Positions 1 to 7,665 of a DNA stretch of 64,000 bases are shown here, piece after piece. Below the pieces are notes generated by a model. The model saw only the letters and a list, made by a program, of their open reading frames with translations. It did not search any database and was not told the DNA's origin. The stretch is from NCBI GenBank assembly GCA_023423895.1, contig JAFAER010000018.1, positions 62,001 through 126,000 of the forward strand, in the 5' to 3' direction. The first letter of the stretch is position 1. Each line of letters begins with the position of its first letter. The position numbers were made by a program, and so were the translations under genes. The DNA is from Pseudomonadota bacterium. GTDB taxonomy: Bacteria > Myxococcota_A > Polyangia > Polyangiales > Polyangiaceae.

Positions 1-2
1 TT

Positions 3-2285
3 GGCTTGTTCGTGCTCCTCGTCGTGGCGCGACCAGCAAAGGCGGACGAGGTTCCGATCCGCGTCGTGTTCGACGTCAAGTACGAGGAGCGACCGGAGAC
101 GCTCTGCATCGTGTCACGCCTTCAGGACAGTCAGAGTGTCACGCTGTCGACCCTCGGAAAAAGCAACGATAGAGACGCTAGGTGGTCGTGGACATTCGAG
201 AGCAGAGTTGTCACCAACCCGATGATGCAGTCGGTCTTGAACGATCTCGTCGACCGCTCTGCGCGAGCGGCCCGCGAGCCGCCAGGTGGAGGGAGTCCGG
301 ACGAACAGTGCCAGCGGGGCGAGTGTCGGCCGGACATCGAAAAGCCGGGAGAAGACAACCTCAGTGTTTCGTGCCGCAAGAACAGTCAAGACAAGGGCGT
401 TCACGGCACGGTCTTCTTGTACCTCAACTTCCACCGAGAAGCCTCCGAGAAGCCTCCGGCGTTGAGCTCACCGTATCTGTCCGGGACGGCAGCATCGCTC
501 AAGATGAATCTCGCGTCGCCGCGAACCTTCGTGTCGGCGCAGGTGATTGGCGGTGACTACCTGCCCGGCGCAGTCGTCGTCTTGAGCCACGACCGCAACG
601 GCGAAGAGACCGGAACGATACGTCTCGACCCGCGCTGCCGGCAACACGAACTGAGCATCCCTGCGACCTCGGAGGTCGGCTCCGTCGACGCGAGAGTGCT
701 GGTTGGTCGGTTGGAGTCGGCGCGTCCCACGAAGATAAACATCAGTGCAAATCGCTTTTCGATGTGCCTGCCATACGGTTGGGACGGCAAGAGTAAGACT
801 GTCTCCGTATCGGTTGGTGTCGGCACGCTAGATTTTGCTCGATTCTCCAGCACGTGGACGACGCGGGCGCCGCCGAACAATATCGAGCTCCACTCGGATA
901 TCATCAGCTTTTCGTGGAGAGTTGACCCGCTCTACGGGAACGCGATGTGTCCGGCTGCGCGTCTGGCCGGGGCGACCCGAGACTGCGGGCGCGACGAAGA
1001 TCGGCGACAAGACAGTGACGAACGCATCTGCCGCTACATATGCGGGGCATCGGAGGGCGTCGTCAGTCGACGCATCGTGCTCCCCGTCGAGGTCGTCTTC
1101 ACGGCTCAATCCGAGCCGTCGCAAGTCAGTGGGCTCGGCAAGACACACTTCTGTTCGACAGTGGGGAAGGGGAAGAAGGCCGTGCCCGCTGTGGCGATGG
1201 AGAGCTGGCGTGCCCTCGTTCCACAAGCATTCGGTTCCGAGATCGATGCTTATGTCGCGCCGTCGGACCGCTCGATCGTCGTCGACTTCATCAATGCGCC
1301 GGTGATGACGCCGGGCAGTCGCGTGGACGAGGTCCAGCTTCGAACGGTCGAAGGCGCTGTCCGTCGCGTCTTCGTGAAGCGTCCGACTACCGTTGCAACC
1401 GAAGACAACGGGGAGGCGATCGATTCGTGCCTCCGCGTCGACCTCGCGAACATCGACGCCGGGGATGTACTGGCATTCCGATACGTGGGCGATCGCTCCT
1501 TTCGCGAGGACGCGCTTCGCATCGACGGTCGCGTCCTCGAGTTACCCAACCCCGCGTCGTCGGCGCGCACTCTCGCGTTGAGCCCGTACCTCGGGGTTGG
1601 ATATGGCGACAGCATAAGTATGCGGCAGCCTCGTGCCGGGACGAGTGATTTCGCCGGAGCGATTCAGGGCGAGCTCGACGTTGCCCTCCAGTACCGCCCG
1701 TGGGCTTGGAGGTTTGGCTTCGAGGGGCACTTTGGCGGGATCATGACGGAGCGAAGCTATGAAGGCGCCGCACGAGACGGCATCGCGACTGGAGGGGGCG
1801 GCGCACCGTACCTGCGACTCGGCCCGGCCGGTGGCGTCCACTTCGTGATCTCACACGCAAGCGCGGTGGGGGTTCTCTTCGGCGGGGTCAGGTCCTTCGC
1901 TCCGTTCGGCGATGATGCTCAGGTCGTGGGCAAGGCCCAGACGAATCCGACGATGCTCTGGTTCGCGCGGCTGCGCCCGACGGACTTCGTTTCGGTCGAG
2001 CTCGGGGTCCGCGTCATCTTCAATGACGGCTTCCCGGTGTTCGTCACCGCCGGTCGCGAGGGCACCGCACCGCCGACCGTCGCTGAGGGGATGGCCACGA
2101 CCGTGACGGGCTCGATCGGGCTGCGTTTCGACATACCGTTCGCGGTGAAGCTCAACGACATCTTCAAGAATGTAGAGGTTTCCGAGCCAACGCGCCGGGC
2201 GCCGGGCGTCCCCAGAGGTTCTCCCGTGCGTCCGCGAAAGGGACCGCCTCGAGAGGAGAAGGGGCTCGCGGCGCAGACGCAATGA
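3..2285 (+). CDS. secreted protein with barrel-like C-terminus, 5' end outside window
   Basis: The reading frame is open to the left edge, so the true start probably lies upstream. The first residues visible (FVLLVVARPAKA-DEVP) look like the end of a signal peptide with an A-x-A cleavage site. The roughly 500-residue middle has scattered cysteines and no family I recognise. The last 220 residues alternate hydrophobic and polar residues with many Gly and aromatic residues (LALSPYLGVGYGD, ALQYRPWAWRFGFEGHFGG, VSVELGVRVIF, VTGSIGLRFDIPF), as in outer-membrane beta-strands. It ends with a basic, proline-rich tail. I infer an exported, probably outer-membrane-associated protein. No specific function can be given. 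Confidence is high that it is a gene and low for its role. Confidence 0.75.
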   Translation, partial: GLFVLLVVARPAKADEVPIRVVFDVKYEERPETLCIVSRLQDSQSVTLSTLGKSNDRDARWSWTFESRVVTNPMMQSVLNDLVDRSARAAREPPGGGSPDEQCQRGECRPDIEKPGEDNLSVSCRKNSQDKGVHGTVFLYLNFHREASEKPPALSSPYLSGTAASLKMNLASPRTFVSAQVIGGDYLPGAVVVLSHDRNGEETGTIRLDPRCRQHELSIPATSEVGSVDARVLVGRLESARPTKINISANRFSMCLPYGWDGKSKTVSVSVGVGTLDFARFSSTWTTRAPPNNIELHSDIISFSWRVDPLYGNAMCPAARLAGATRDCGRDEDRRQDSDERICRYICGASEGVVSRRIVLPVEVVFTAQSEPSQVSGLGKTHFCSTVGKGKKAVPAVAMESWRALVPQAFGSEIDAYVAPSDRSIVVDFINAPVMTPGSRVDEVQLRTVEGAVRRVFVKRPTTVATEDNGEAIDSCLRVDLANIDAGDVLAFRYVGDRSFREDALRIDGRVLELPNPASSARTLALSPYLGVGYGDSISMRQPRAGTSDFAGAIQGELDVALQYRPWAWRFGFEGHFGGIMTERSYEGAARDGIATGGGGAPYLRLGPAGGVHFVISHASAVGVLFGGVRSFAPFGDDAQVVGKAQTNPTMLWFARLRPTDFVSVELGVRVIFNDGFPVFVTAGREGTAPPTVAEGMATTVTGSIGLRFDIPFAVKLNDIFKNVEVSEPTRRAPGVPRGSPVRPRKGPPREEKGLAAQTQ

Positions 2286-2436
2286 CGTCACATGGCGGGA
2301 CCTCCTCGACACGCTCGCGGCTGGCTACACCGTGTCCACGTTCGGGGACGTCCGCGAGGAAGCCCGCCGCGACGCCCAAGGTCGCAACGAAATGTGTGCA
2401 GTGACCTCTGCTCGTCGAGTAGTAACGTCCTCCACA

Positions 2437-3000
2437 ATGGCAGCAAAGAAGCGAAGCACGAAGACGAGGTCCGGTGGTCTGTGGCTCGGAGCATTCAGCT
2501 TGCTCGAGTCGGGGCGAGGGGAGGCGGCGTTCCAGATCATCGCCCGCGCCCGCGGCGCGGAGGATGCAGCGCGCATCTTCGAGGAGCGACTCCTTCACCT
2601 CCGCGAGACGACGTCGCTCTTCGACGCCGAGTCTTCGGTGTACCTGGACGCCATCATCGACCTCGATCCGTCGACGTTTCCCGTCCCGACCCTCGTGAAC
2701 TTCGTCTCGCGGAAAGATAGCTCGCAGTCGGACGTCTGGGCGCCGGTTCCCGAGCAGCCCGACTCCCGCGCGGAGATCTACGGATTGGCGGAGGAGGACG
2801 AGAGCGACAAGATGATCGAGCGCGAGGCGTTCATCGAGTTCGCGAAGCGCAAGCGCGCCACCAAGTCGAAGCCCGCGTCGAAGTCCAAGGCGCCTTCGAA
2901 GTCCAAGAAGCCGTCGAAGCGCCAGGCGGCGTCCAAGTCGGCTCCTCCGTCGAAGAAAGCCGGCGTCGCATCGAAGGCCAAGCAGCGCGGGCGAAAGTAG
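2437..3000 (+). CDS. hypothetical protein with lysine/serine-rich histone H1-like tail
   Basis: The ATG at 2437 is preferred because the residues upstream in this frame look non-coding and the protein then begins MAAKKRSTKTRSGG. Residues 10-140 form an acidic, helical region (FQIIARARGAEDAARIFEER, SSVYLDAIIDLDPSTF) that I do not recognise. The last 45 residues repeat K-S-K-P-A-S-K-S-K-A-P-S-K-type units like eukaryotic H1 or bacterial AlgP/Hc1 tails. Such tails usually bind nucleic acid without sequence specificity. The combination suggests a DNA- or RNA-associated protein, but that is inference. It stands alone on the plus strand. Confidence 0.6.
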   Translation: MAAKKRSTKTRSGGLWLGAFSLLESGRGEAAFQIIARARGAEDAARIFEERLLHLRETTSLFDAESSVYLDAIIDLDPSTFPVPTLVNFVSRKDSSQSDVWAPVPEQPDSRAEIYGLAEEDESDKMIEREAFIEFAKRKRATKSKPASKSKAPSKSKKPSKRQAASKSAPPSKKAGVASKAKQRGRK

Positions 3001-3310
3001 CTTCGTTTCGGCAGCGCACGCGAAGCCGACCACGGCGAGCACGCCGATGTCCGGGGGAACGGCGGGACGCTCGTCCGTCGGCGCGACGTGCCGCCGATGA
3101 ACGGGTCTTCGGGCAGTGCGCGGAGCTCAAGGTGTCGCCCTCTTCTCGCACGTGCCGTTCACGCAGCCGGCGACGTCCTTACAGTCCGCAGCGCAGCTCC
3201 TCCTTGTGGTGCAGCTGTCCCTCACATCAGCGAGGGCGGTCCGAAGCCCGGACGGGGCGCGAACCGCAAGCGAGCTCCTCTTCGGGCTTCTGGCGCTATG
3301 CGCAGGCGAG
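3001..3310. other. intergenic, no gene supported
   Basis: No convincing gene is seen here. On the minus strand a short Cys-rich stretch near 3116-3210 reads as SCTTRRSC..DC..VAGCVNGTC before a stop. It resembles the Cys repeats of myxobacterial lipoproteins but lacks a start and signal peptide, so it may be the decayed end of such a gene. A RelE/ParE toxin would be expected here as partner of the antitoxin at 3311-3544, and I find none. Confidence 0.4.
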
Positions 3311-3544
3311 TCACGTCCGGCCGAGGCGCTTCAGGATGCGTGACCGCGCGTCGGTCCAGTCAGACGCCGACGCACGGTGCTCTGCCGCGTCGACGCGGCG
3401 GTCGAGCTCTTCGAGCCACGCTGCCTCCCAGTCGCCATCGCGCGGTCCGACGACACTGGCGATGATCTCCGACGCAAGCTCGAGGCGCTCGTTCTCCGGA
3501 AGCGCCAGAGCATCCTCGAGGAGCTTTCGTGCCGCGTCGCTCAT
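3311..3544 (-). CDS. addiction-module component (PF09720-type antitoxin), no toxin seen
   Basis: This 77-residue protein begins MSDAARKLLEDALALPENER and continues LELASEIIASV. That is the usual start of the TIGR02574/PF09720 addiction-module family (A..LPx.ER..LA..L..S). The middle carries W..AW..EL..R, also typical. The size matches the family, whose members are generally the antitoxin of a RelE/ParE-type pair with the toxin gene immediately downstream. Here the downstream side (3001-3310) has no RelE-like frame, so it appears to be an orphan. The role is known for the family; orphan status is what the sequence shows. Confidence 0.75.
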   Translation of the reverse strand: MSDAARKLLEDALALPENERLELASEIIASVVGPRDGDWEAAWLEELDRRVDAAEHRASASDWTDARSRILKRLGRT

Positions 3545-3985
3545 GACGAGCAGGGTAGCTCACCAGCACGCCCTGCGCCGCGGGACCCAAGCTGAGCTCG
3601 ATGCGCGGCTCGTCGCCACGCAGCCGGGATGGACACTCGGTGCGACGAGCCAAGCCTCGCCGCCCCAGCGATGTTGCGTGCTTCGTGCGCGCACTCTCCG
3701 TCCCCGTCAGCCCGTGCGCAGGCGTCACGTCGGGATCTACCGTCCCGTCCCCACCACCATCCTCGCGGCCCTCACTCGGATCCATCTCGCCCGAGGGCCG
3801 GCGGCGCGACTTCGTGTACGACGGCGCAACCTGTCCGCGTTGCGTGTCGGCTGCCGCATGAACTCGCGGGTTCTCGAGCGTACAGCAGCCACCGCCGGCA
3901 ATCGCGAGCGAACACGCGGCTCCGCGTCGACGACCGTCCGTGGAGGTCGGCCCGATCGGCCCGAGAGTCGCCGCGAGGCAGCAGG
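3545..3985. other. intergenic, no gene supported
   Basis: About 440 bases between two minus-strand genes. Long frames exist on both strands, but they have the Arg/Ser/Pro composition of GC-rich non-coding sequence and no recognisable motif. No terminator-like hairpin or promoter could be singled out. Confidence 0.4.
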
Positions 3986-4744
3986 TCAACGACGCCGCCG
4001 GCGACGTGTCTTCTTCGAAGCGGCCCGCGCGACTTTGGGCGACGGCGGCTCCGGCTCTTCTCCCTCGGGCGCTCCGAATGGGTCGCTCGGCTCGGCGCTC
4101 GCGTGGGCGCTCCGCGCAGGAGCCAGGAACCCGAGCTGCCGCAGGAGGTTCCTGTCCTTGATCTTCAGCCACGCGACCGAGCCCCATTCGAGGTACCAGT
4201 CCCAGAGCGCCGTCTCACGTGCCTGCCACTCGCTCCGGTGGTCGGGAACGGTCGAGGGCTTTCGCAATCGTGTGGCCTTGCCGACGAGCTCCCGTCCAGT
4301 GTCCACGACGCTCTTCCGGAGGCCCCGACTCTCGAGGAGCGCCCGTACCTTCTTTCCCTCCGCCGTGCCCTCGAGACGGTCGAGCGTCCGCAGGAAGTCG
4401 TTGACGGCGAGCAGCTTGCCGCCGCGATCGTTCGGGTAGCCCGGCACGACGAGGCGTCGGTGAAGGGCGGGGAAGTGACGCTTCAGCGCCGCGCGCGCGA
4501 GCTGCATCCAGTCCCGCTCCCACGCGAGGAGCTGCTCGAGCGCATCGGGCTCCGGGACGGGCGGTGGCAGTACGTCCGGGTCGAGACAAACCGGGCGTAC
4601 GTCGCGAAGGAGCTTCCAGCCCTCGTCGAGAACCGCCTCCGAAAAGCCGTGGACGACCATCGCGGCCGCGACCTGCGGGGTCGACAGCCCGAAAAGGAAC
4701 CTCAGAACGCGCTGCGCCTTGCCCCAGGCGGATGTCTTCGCCAT
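3986..4744 (-). CDS. hypothetical protein with basic C-terminal tail
   Basis: A 252-residue protein starting MAKTSAWGKAQRVLRFLFGL. It is predicted to be helical and soluble, with several Trp and basic residues (LLAWERDWMQLARAALKRHF, WDWYLEWGSVAWLKIKDRNL) and no signal peptide or membrane span. The final 20 residues end in K-K-T-R-R-R-R-R-R, a likely nucleic-acid or phosphate contact. I do not recognise the family. The codon pattern fits a real gene. It is isolated, with more than 400 non-coding bases on each side. Confidence 0.65.
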   Translation of the reverse strand: MAKTSAWGKAQRVLRFLFGLSTPQVAAAMVVHGFSEAVLDEGWKLLRDVRPVCLDPDVLPPPVPEPDALEQLLAWERDWMQLARAALKRHFPALHRRLVVPGYPNDRGGKLLAVNDFLRTLDRLEGTAEGKKVRALLESRGLRKSVVDTGRELVGKATRLRKPSTVPDHRSEWQARETALWDWYLEWGSVAWLKIKDRNLLRQLGFLAPARSAHASAEPSDPFGAPEGEEPEPPSPKVARAASKKTRRRRRR

Positions 4745-5194
4745 GTGCCCCCCCGATCCCCGATGAGCGAAACGCGATCACCATAGCAGCGGCCTGATCC
4801 CCGGCCAGTGCCCCATGCGATCTATGCGGCTCGCGTGGCGATCCATGCATCTCGGAAGCGCGCGCCTCCGGCCCCGAGTACGCGATCCCCGATCTCGAGC
4901 ATGCGATCCCCTACAACTACCGATGGAGTCCCCACGGGGCCTTCGCGCGCCGCTGTGCGGGGGATCGCCCCATCCAGGTGGGGGCTGGGCGTGACGTTCG
5001 TGGGGGCCGCGAGCTCGTGTCGAGTCCCACGCGAGGGGGCGCCGTTCTCGAGCGACATTCACCTCGGGGCCGGAAGCCAACAGTAGTCCGTGTCCTGGAC
5101 CCGCCGGCTGCGCGTGCGCACTATCTCCAGTGCGCGGCGCTGAGTGTGCGGCACGACCCGGGCTTGCCTGCGCCTCACGAGCGTGGAGCGGCGA
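4745..5194. other. intergenic, nothing recognised
   Basis: About 450 bases upstream of a minus-strand gene. The stretch 4795-4920 repeats the hexamer GCGATC or GATCCC several times at irregular spacing. No gene, clear promoter or palindrome of note was found. Confidence 0.4.
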
Positions 5195-5683
5195 TCAGGT
5201 GTGAAGCCCCGGCGAACCCGAGTCGTCGCCGATCGTCTGCGCCACTGCGTAGCTGTCCTCGAGGATCCGGTAGCGAACGATCAAACCATTCCGCACGGTC
5301 ATCACGACCGCGGCCTCACTCGAGACGACGCGACCTGATGCCGTGAGGAGGGAATCGAATGAGCCGAGCACGACGGCCCGCTCACCGTCGACGAGGGGCT
5401 CCTCGAGATGAACGCGCACCTGGCGCACGCCTTCGCGGAACTGGCGGAAGAAGTCGGCCACGCCTGCACGCCCGTGACGACGCCCGAGCCACGGCACCGC
5501 CTCGACGTGCCCCGCGATGTACCAGTCCACGTCTTCGCTGAACGAGGCCGCGAGCTCGGCCGGCGTCGCGCCCGCCCCGAGGAGCTGAAGGTAAAGTGCA
5601 ACCACCTGGCGCGTCGCCTGCGTTTGTTCCTCTCGCGTGCGGTAAGCGACGGACGGCTCTGCTGTCGGGTTCGGGACGGTCAC
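5195..5683 (-). CDS. nuclear transport factor 2 / SnoaL-like family protein
   Basis: About 162 residues with the cone-shaped NTF2/SnoaL pattern: a helix followed by F.EDVDWYIAGH, PW.GRRHGRAGVADFFRQF, then alternating strands (VHLEEPLVDGERAVVLGSF, AAVVMTVRNGLIVRYRILEDSYAV). The GTG at 5683 is chosen because an AAGGAG Shine-Dalgarno sits five bases upstream of it, whereas the ATG seven codons earlier overlaps that site. Family members are small-molecule isomerases, hydrolases or non-catalytic partners of sigma factors and oxidoreductases. The substrate cannot be told. It is monocistronic. Confidence 0.75.
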   Translation of the reverse strand: MTVPNPTAEPSVAYRTREEQTQATRQVVALYLQLLGAGATPAELAASFSEDVDWYIAGHVEAVPWLGRRHGRAGVADFFRQFREGVRQVRVHLEEPLVDGERAVVLGSFDSLLTASGRVVSSEAAVVMTVRNGLIVRYRILEDSYAVAQTIGDDSGSPGLHT

Positions 5684-5860
5684 GGTGGCTCCTTCTTGCG
5701 TCATCGGGTCGATCCGACGCTCCTGCCGGTGTGCGGCTCGAGGAACCTAGACCCCGTGGCGATGCTGGGCGATGACCTTGGAGGTAATGGCGCGATCGTG
5801 CCGCGCCGAGTGGCGGGGGTGGGCCGTCTCGAACGCCCTCGTGCTGCGGGGCGTCGAGCA

Positions 5861-6319
5861 TCACGCACCGCCGCCATCGACGTCCATCAGTCTCTCGACG
5901 AAGAACGGCCCGATACCGAATCCCTGTTCCTCGTGCGTCATGACGAACGACCAGAGCCACTCGCCATGCACGATGTAGAGGTCGGAGGGACCGATGTGCT
6001 CGCGCCACCACGCGTGGTTCGGCAGCTCACCGCGGAATTCGTAGACCTCGTCGACGCCGCCAAGGCTTGGAGCGACCAGGGCCGTGTCGGCTTCGAACCG
6101 CCTTGCGTCGTATTCACGTATGGCCCGCCTCCTCTCGTACGCTGGAGAGAGCTCGGTGCCGAGTCGCTCCCAGTCGTAGTGGACGCCGCGCCAGTCGACC
6201 TCCCTCCCGGCAAAGGCGTCTCGCCATCGCTGACGGAAGCCTCCGCTCGACCTACTCGGATGCACGTGGAACACGTGAAGGCCAGCTAGGTCGCAGGCCT
6301 CTCGGATCAGGCGAGACAC
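5861..6319 (-). CDS. hypothetical protein, possibly DUF4275-like
   Basis: The convincing coding part runs from the GTG at 6319 (VSRLIREACDLAG) to the stop. The frame stays open further upstream, but that part is Arg-rich and overlaps the divergent gene, so it is rejected. Recognisable segments are FRQRWRDAFAG, YDARRFEADTALVAPSLGG and GPSDLYIVHGEWLWSFVMTHEEQ. The IVHG.W.WSFV.THE end is reminiscent of the DUF4275 family, but I am unsure. It is a soluble protein of about 152 residues with no signal peptide. No function is assigned. Confidence 0.5.
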   Translation of the reverse strand: MSRLIREACDLAGLHVFHVHPSRSSGGFRQRWRDAFAGREVDWRGVHYDWERLGTELSPAYERRRAIREYDARRFEADTALVAPSLGGVDEVYEFRGELPNHAWWREHIGPSDLYIVHGEWLWSFVMTHEEQGFGIGPFFVERLMDVDGGGA

Positions 6320-6461
6320 GTGGGAGAAGGATAGCCCACGTGGGGCGCGGTCGAGGAGCCCCGGCCGTTCTGGATTCGCTCTTCCCGCTCGGCGCGCCCG
6401 ATCGCGATAGCATCGTTGCGGCGTCGAGGTGCCCGGCACACTGGTACGCTGAGTCGATCCC

Positions 6462-7652
6462 ATGAACGTTCCTCCCCCGACGCCCCCCATGCCGCCTGGC
6501 AATCGTCCGCCGTCGCGCGCGATCGCTCTCGTCGCCAATGGCGTCCTCGGGCTCATGCTCCTCACGTCGTTCGGCGGATGCGCGAAGTGGGGCTGTCAGT
6601 ACGACCACCTCTCGGACGAGGCGAGCGTCGGCCTCGCCTTCGTGAGCGTGGTCGTCTGCCTCGCCGCGGCCATCACGGCGACGGTGATCTTCGTGCTCAA
6701 CCTGCGGAAGAACCACGAGTCCGCCGCCACGGTCACGGGGCTCGTCCTGACGATCCTCTTCGGGATCGGCTCCACGGTGCTCTCTCCGATCTTCTGGTTG
6801 CTCGCGGGCTCGGGCCCCATGACGGGCTTCGGCGGCTGGGGCCGGCCGCTCCGGATCGGCAAGCGCGCTCTCACGCCGGGCGTGCGCGCGAGCTCCGAAT
6901 GGGCGAATGGCCCGCGTCCTTGCGTGGACGGGCTCGACGAAGAGACGCGCGCCGTGCTTCGCGACCTGTGGCTCCACGATGCACGCAAAGAGCACGCGAG
7001 CGTCCCCGCGTTCGGGCAGGTCGCCTGGCAGCTCGTCGCGCTCGGGGCGCCGGCGGATCTCGTGCGCCGCGCGCATGTGTCGTGTCTTCAGGAGATCGAT
7101 CATGCCGAGCGCTGCTTCGCGCTCGCGTCGGCGTACGGCGGCGAGGACCTCGGCGTCCAGGACATGCCTGCGCTGCTCCCCGGCGGCGCCGAGCTGCCGA
7201 GCGATCGGCAGCGGGCGCTCGTGAAGGTGGCGAGCGAGGCGCTCACCGACGGCGCGCTGCTCGAGGACTACAACGCAGAGCTCGCGGCGACGGCGCTCGC
7301 CGATGTGCGCGACCCCGCCGCGCGCGAGGCGCTCGTGCGCGTCGTCGAGGACGAACGCGAGCATGCACGTCTCGCGTGGGACATCATCGCGTTCTGCGTC
7401 GAGCGGGGAGGGGCCCCGGTCGCACGCGCGCTCCGGGAGACGTTCGACAGCATGCAGGCCGATCCCGTCTCGCTCTACGATCGCGATCTCGAGCGGCGGG
7501 TCGAAGCGCTGCCCGACAAGTCCGCGCTCTACGCGCACGGGCGCGTCCGGCGCGACGTCGTCGTCCCGGTGTTCCGCGAGCGAAAGGCTGCCGCGGCTCG
7601 AAGGCTCGAGGGGCTCCTCGCGCCGGCGGTCGTCGGCAAGCGCGCGGCTTGA
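6462..7652 (+). CDS. membrane-anchored ferritin-like protein
   Basis: The protein has 396 residues. The N-terminus is proline-rich and cytosolic-looking, followed by three hydrophobic spans at about residues 20-42, 56-80 and 87-110. From about 150 onward it is an all-helical domain with four carboxylate/His segments typical of ferritin-like di-iron proteins: ARKEHASV, LQEIDHAERCF, LEDYNAELAAT and VEDEREHARLAW. Paired ExxH motifs in helices 2 and 4 are the usual iron ligands. The second half also has the AF..VAW..V..GAP signature of myxobacterial ferritin-like proteins. I infer a membrane-tethered iron- or oxygen-handling enzyme. The fusion to a three-span anchor is uncommon. Confidence 0.7.
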   Translation: MNVPPPTPPMPPGNRPPSRAIALVANGVLGLMLLTSFGGCAKWGCQYDHLSDEASVGLAFVSVVVCLAAAITATVIFVLNLRKNHESAATVTGLVLTILFGIGSTVLSPIFWLLAGSGPMTGFGGWGRPLRIGKRALTPGVRASSEWANGPRPCVDGLDEETRAVLRDLWLHDARKEHASVPAFGQVAWQLVALGAPADLVRRAHVSCLQEIDHAERCFALASAYGGEDLGVQDMPALLPGGAELPSDRQRALVKVASEALTDGALLEDYNAELAATALADVRDPAAREALVRVVEDEREHARLAWDIIAFCVERGGAPVARALRETFDSMQADPVSLYDRDLERRVEALPDKSALYAHGRVRRDVVVPVFRERKAAAARRLEGLLAPAVVGKRAA

Positions 7653-7665
7653 GCGCTGCCGGGCG

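Noticed and set aside
3116..3210. Minus-strand Cys-rich snippet (CAADCKDVAGCVNGTC)
   Set aside because: Too short, with no start codon context or signal peptide. At most the tail of a lost lipoprotein gene.
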